DNA of 64,000 nt, taken from Filibacter tadaridae (GTDB lineage: Bacteria > Bacillota > Bacilli > Bacillales_A > Planococcaceae). The stretch covers positions 1 to 64,000 of the forward strand of contig NZ_UXAV01000039.1 of the NCBI RefSeq assembly GCF_900609045.1. The letters are read 5' to 3'. Below the pieces are notes generated by a model, which saw only the letters and a program-made list of their open reading frames with translations, was not told where the DNA came from and ran no database searches. Positions 63,333 to 64,000 of this stretch are shown piece after piece. Position 1 is the first letter of the stretch. Every line of letters starts with the position of its first letter. A program made the translations under genes and the position numbers.

Positions 63333-64000
63333 TCATTTTTTCAAATGTACTGCAAACCAATCTGTCGACCGCAGCATGCCCGTTCTTGAAACGGCGTGGC
63401 CGGCTGTTTCATCCACCATAAATTCAATTTGGTCAGGAGCGTCTACATAGTCTTTTTTCATCGCTTCGTAGAAATGGTAAGTCGGTTCGAAAGGTACAGT
63501 TGAATCCTTCTTGCCGTGCCAAAAGAAAATTGGGCGTCTATTCATTGCGTCAGCGTGTTTTGTCATGTCGAATATGGATATCGTGTCGAGTAGTGCACGG
63601 CGTTCTTCATCTGTTACAGGTAGAGTAAAACCTTGGCGCTCAAATTGAGCCATTTGTGCTTTTGCCAATTGGACAGGTCCTGGAGTGCCCATCATGATGG
63701 AAGCTGCATCAATCCATTCATATACCGTCAAGCAACTAAGCGCTGTAATGCCGCCCATCGACGTCCCGCCCACTCCTAATTTAGCAGTTGATAAAAAACC
63801 GCGTTTCAAAAGTTCTTCACGCAAGAAACTGACGTCTTCAATCGAAGTCAACACGACTTCCCAAAAGCGCAAACTCAATTGCACTTCGTCAAGCTTCTCC
63901 GAACGCGCCCCATGTAAATGTGCGTCAGGGAGTATGACACGAATGCCGTTTTTCGCAAGGTTATATGCGTAGTGTAGATTATGTTCTTTCGCGCTCATGA
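63333..64000 (-). CDS. yitV: Alpha/beta hydrolase, YitV-like (5' end outside window)
   Basis: At least 222 residues of an alpha/beta-hydrolase. Nucleophile elbow GVGGTSMGG, acid region WHGKKDSTVPFE, and catalytic His in DETAGHAVS. The frame stays open to the window edge. Homologues carry the oxyanion strand (HGF.S) just before the visible AKEHNLHYAY, so the gene is truncated here. An ATG near the edge is internal. Confidence 0.83.
   Translation of the reverse strand, partial: MSAKEHNLHYAYNLAKNGIRVILPDAHLHGARSEKLDEVQLSLRFWEVVLTSIEDVSFLREELLKRGFLSTAKLGVGGTSMGGITALSCLTVYEWIDAASIMMGTPGPVQLAKAQMAQFERQGFTLPVTDEERRALLDTISIFDMTKHADAMNRRPIFFWHGKKDSTVPFEPTYHFYEAMKKDYVDAPDQIEFMVDETAGHAVSRTGMLRSTDWFAVHLKK

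Overview
The window comes from a low-GC, Gram-positive, endospore-forming member of the Bacillales, most likely a Planococcaceae genus such as Sporosarcina. The evidence is: sporulation genes (spoVAC-AD-AEb, spoVIF, cotZ and cotO homologues, YjcZ and YhcN families); a gene order close to the Bacillus subtilis yjz/fab/trpS/opp/spx/mecA/coiA/pepF/yjbH-yjbM/nadK/prpE/cot/yjc segment; strong AGGAGG ribosome binding sites; many GTG and TTG starts; and a tryptophan T-box ahead of trpS. Species assignment is inference.

Layout. 1-330 is a phased tandem repeat array. 399-6227 holds murE, an M42 aminopeptidase, an aldehyde dehydrogenase, a 47-residue acidic protein and an AlkA-type glycosylase. 6362-6434 is tRNA-Val(GAC). 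Its last 27 bases plus 5 flanking bases (32 bp) are repeated exactly at 18730-18761. The 12.3 kb between them looks like a tRNA-targeted genomic island. It carries what I read as a complete mnx manganese-oxidase operon (mnxA-G plus a downstream mnxD-like gene, 15724 down to 8334), a DUF2935 ferritin-like protein, a Cys/His-rich protein with a CotB/Sm-like tail, a PKD-repeat protein and a BclA-like collagen protein. Sigma-K-like -10 boxes precede three of its transcription units, which fits late mother-cell expression and coating of spores with metal-handling proteins. No integrase is visible.

18.9-32 kb: Csp3 copper-storage protein, an ECF sigma factor with an anti-sigma/SpoIIP fusion, YugN, a divergent uracil-DNA glycosylase, a glnQHMP-like amino-acid ABC transporter, pgpA, yjcH-yjcG-yjcF, and a sporulation cluster (spoVIF, yjcZ-type, yhcN-spoVAC-AD-AEb). 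32-41 kb: cotZ, cotO, mgtE, prpE, rluD-type/nadK/relQ/UPF0738, then a lytic transglycosylase, truncated haemoglobin and yjbH. 41-48 kb: a NERD protein between two repeat arrays, pepF, coiA, mecA and spx. With yjbH these make up the ClpXP/ClpC adaptor and competence neighbourhood. 48-55 kb: a DUF4015 glycoside-hydrolase-like protein, then oppABCDF. 55-64 kb: DUF3899 protein, T-box trpS, a small membrane protein, a fourth repeat array, fabF and fabH with a FapR operator, yjzD, a ClpB without its N-domain under CtsR-type boxes, rraA, a MIP18/SufT protein and a YitV-type esterase cut by the window edge.

Two things deserve most attention. One is the island-borne mnx operon and its satellite genes. 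The other is a dispersed family of intergenic arrays (four copies here) built from a 12-bp core recurring every 19-21 bp, about two helical turns, in 61-bp or 82-bp higher-order periods.
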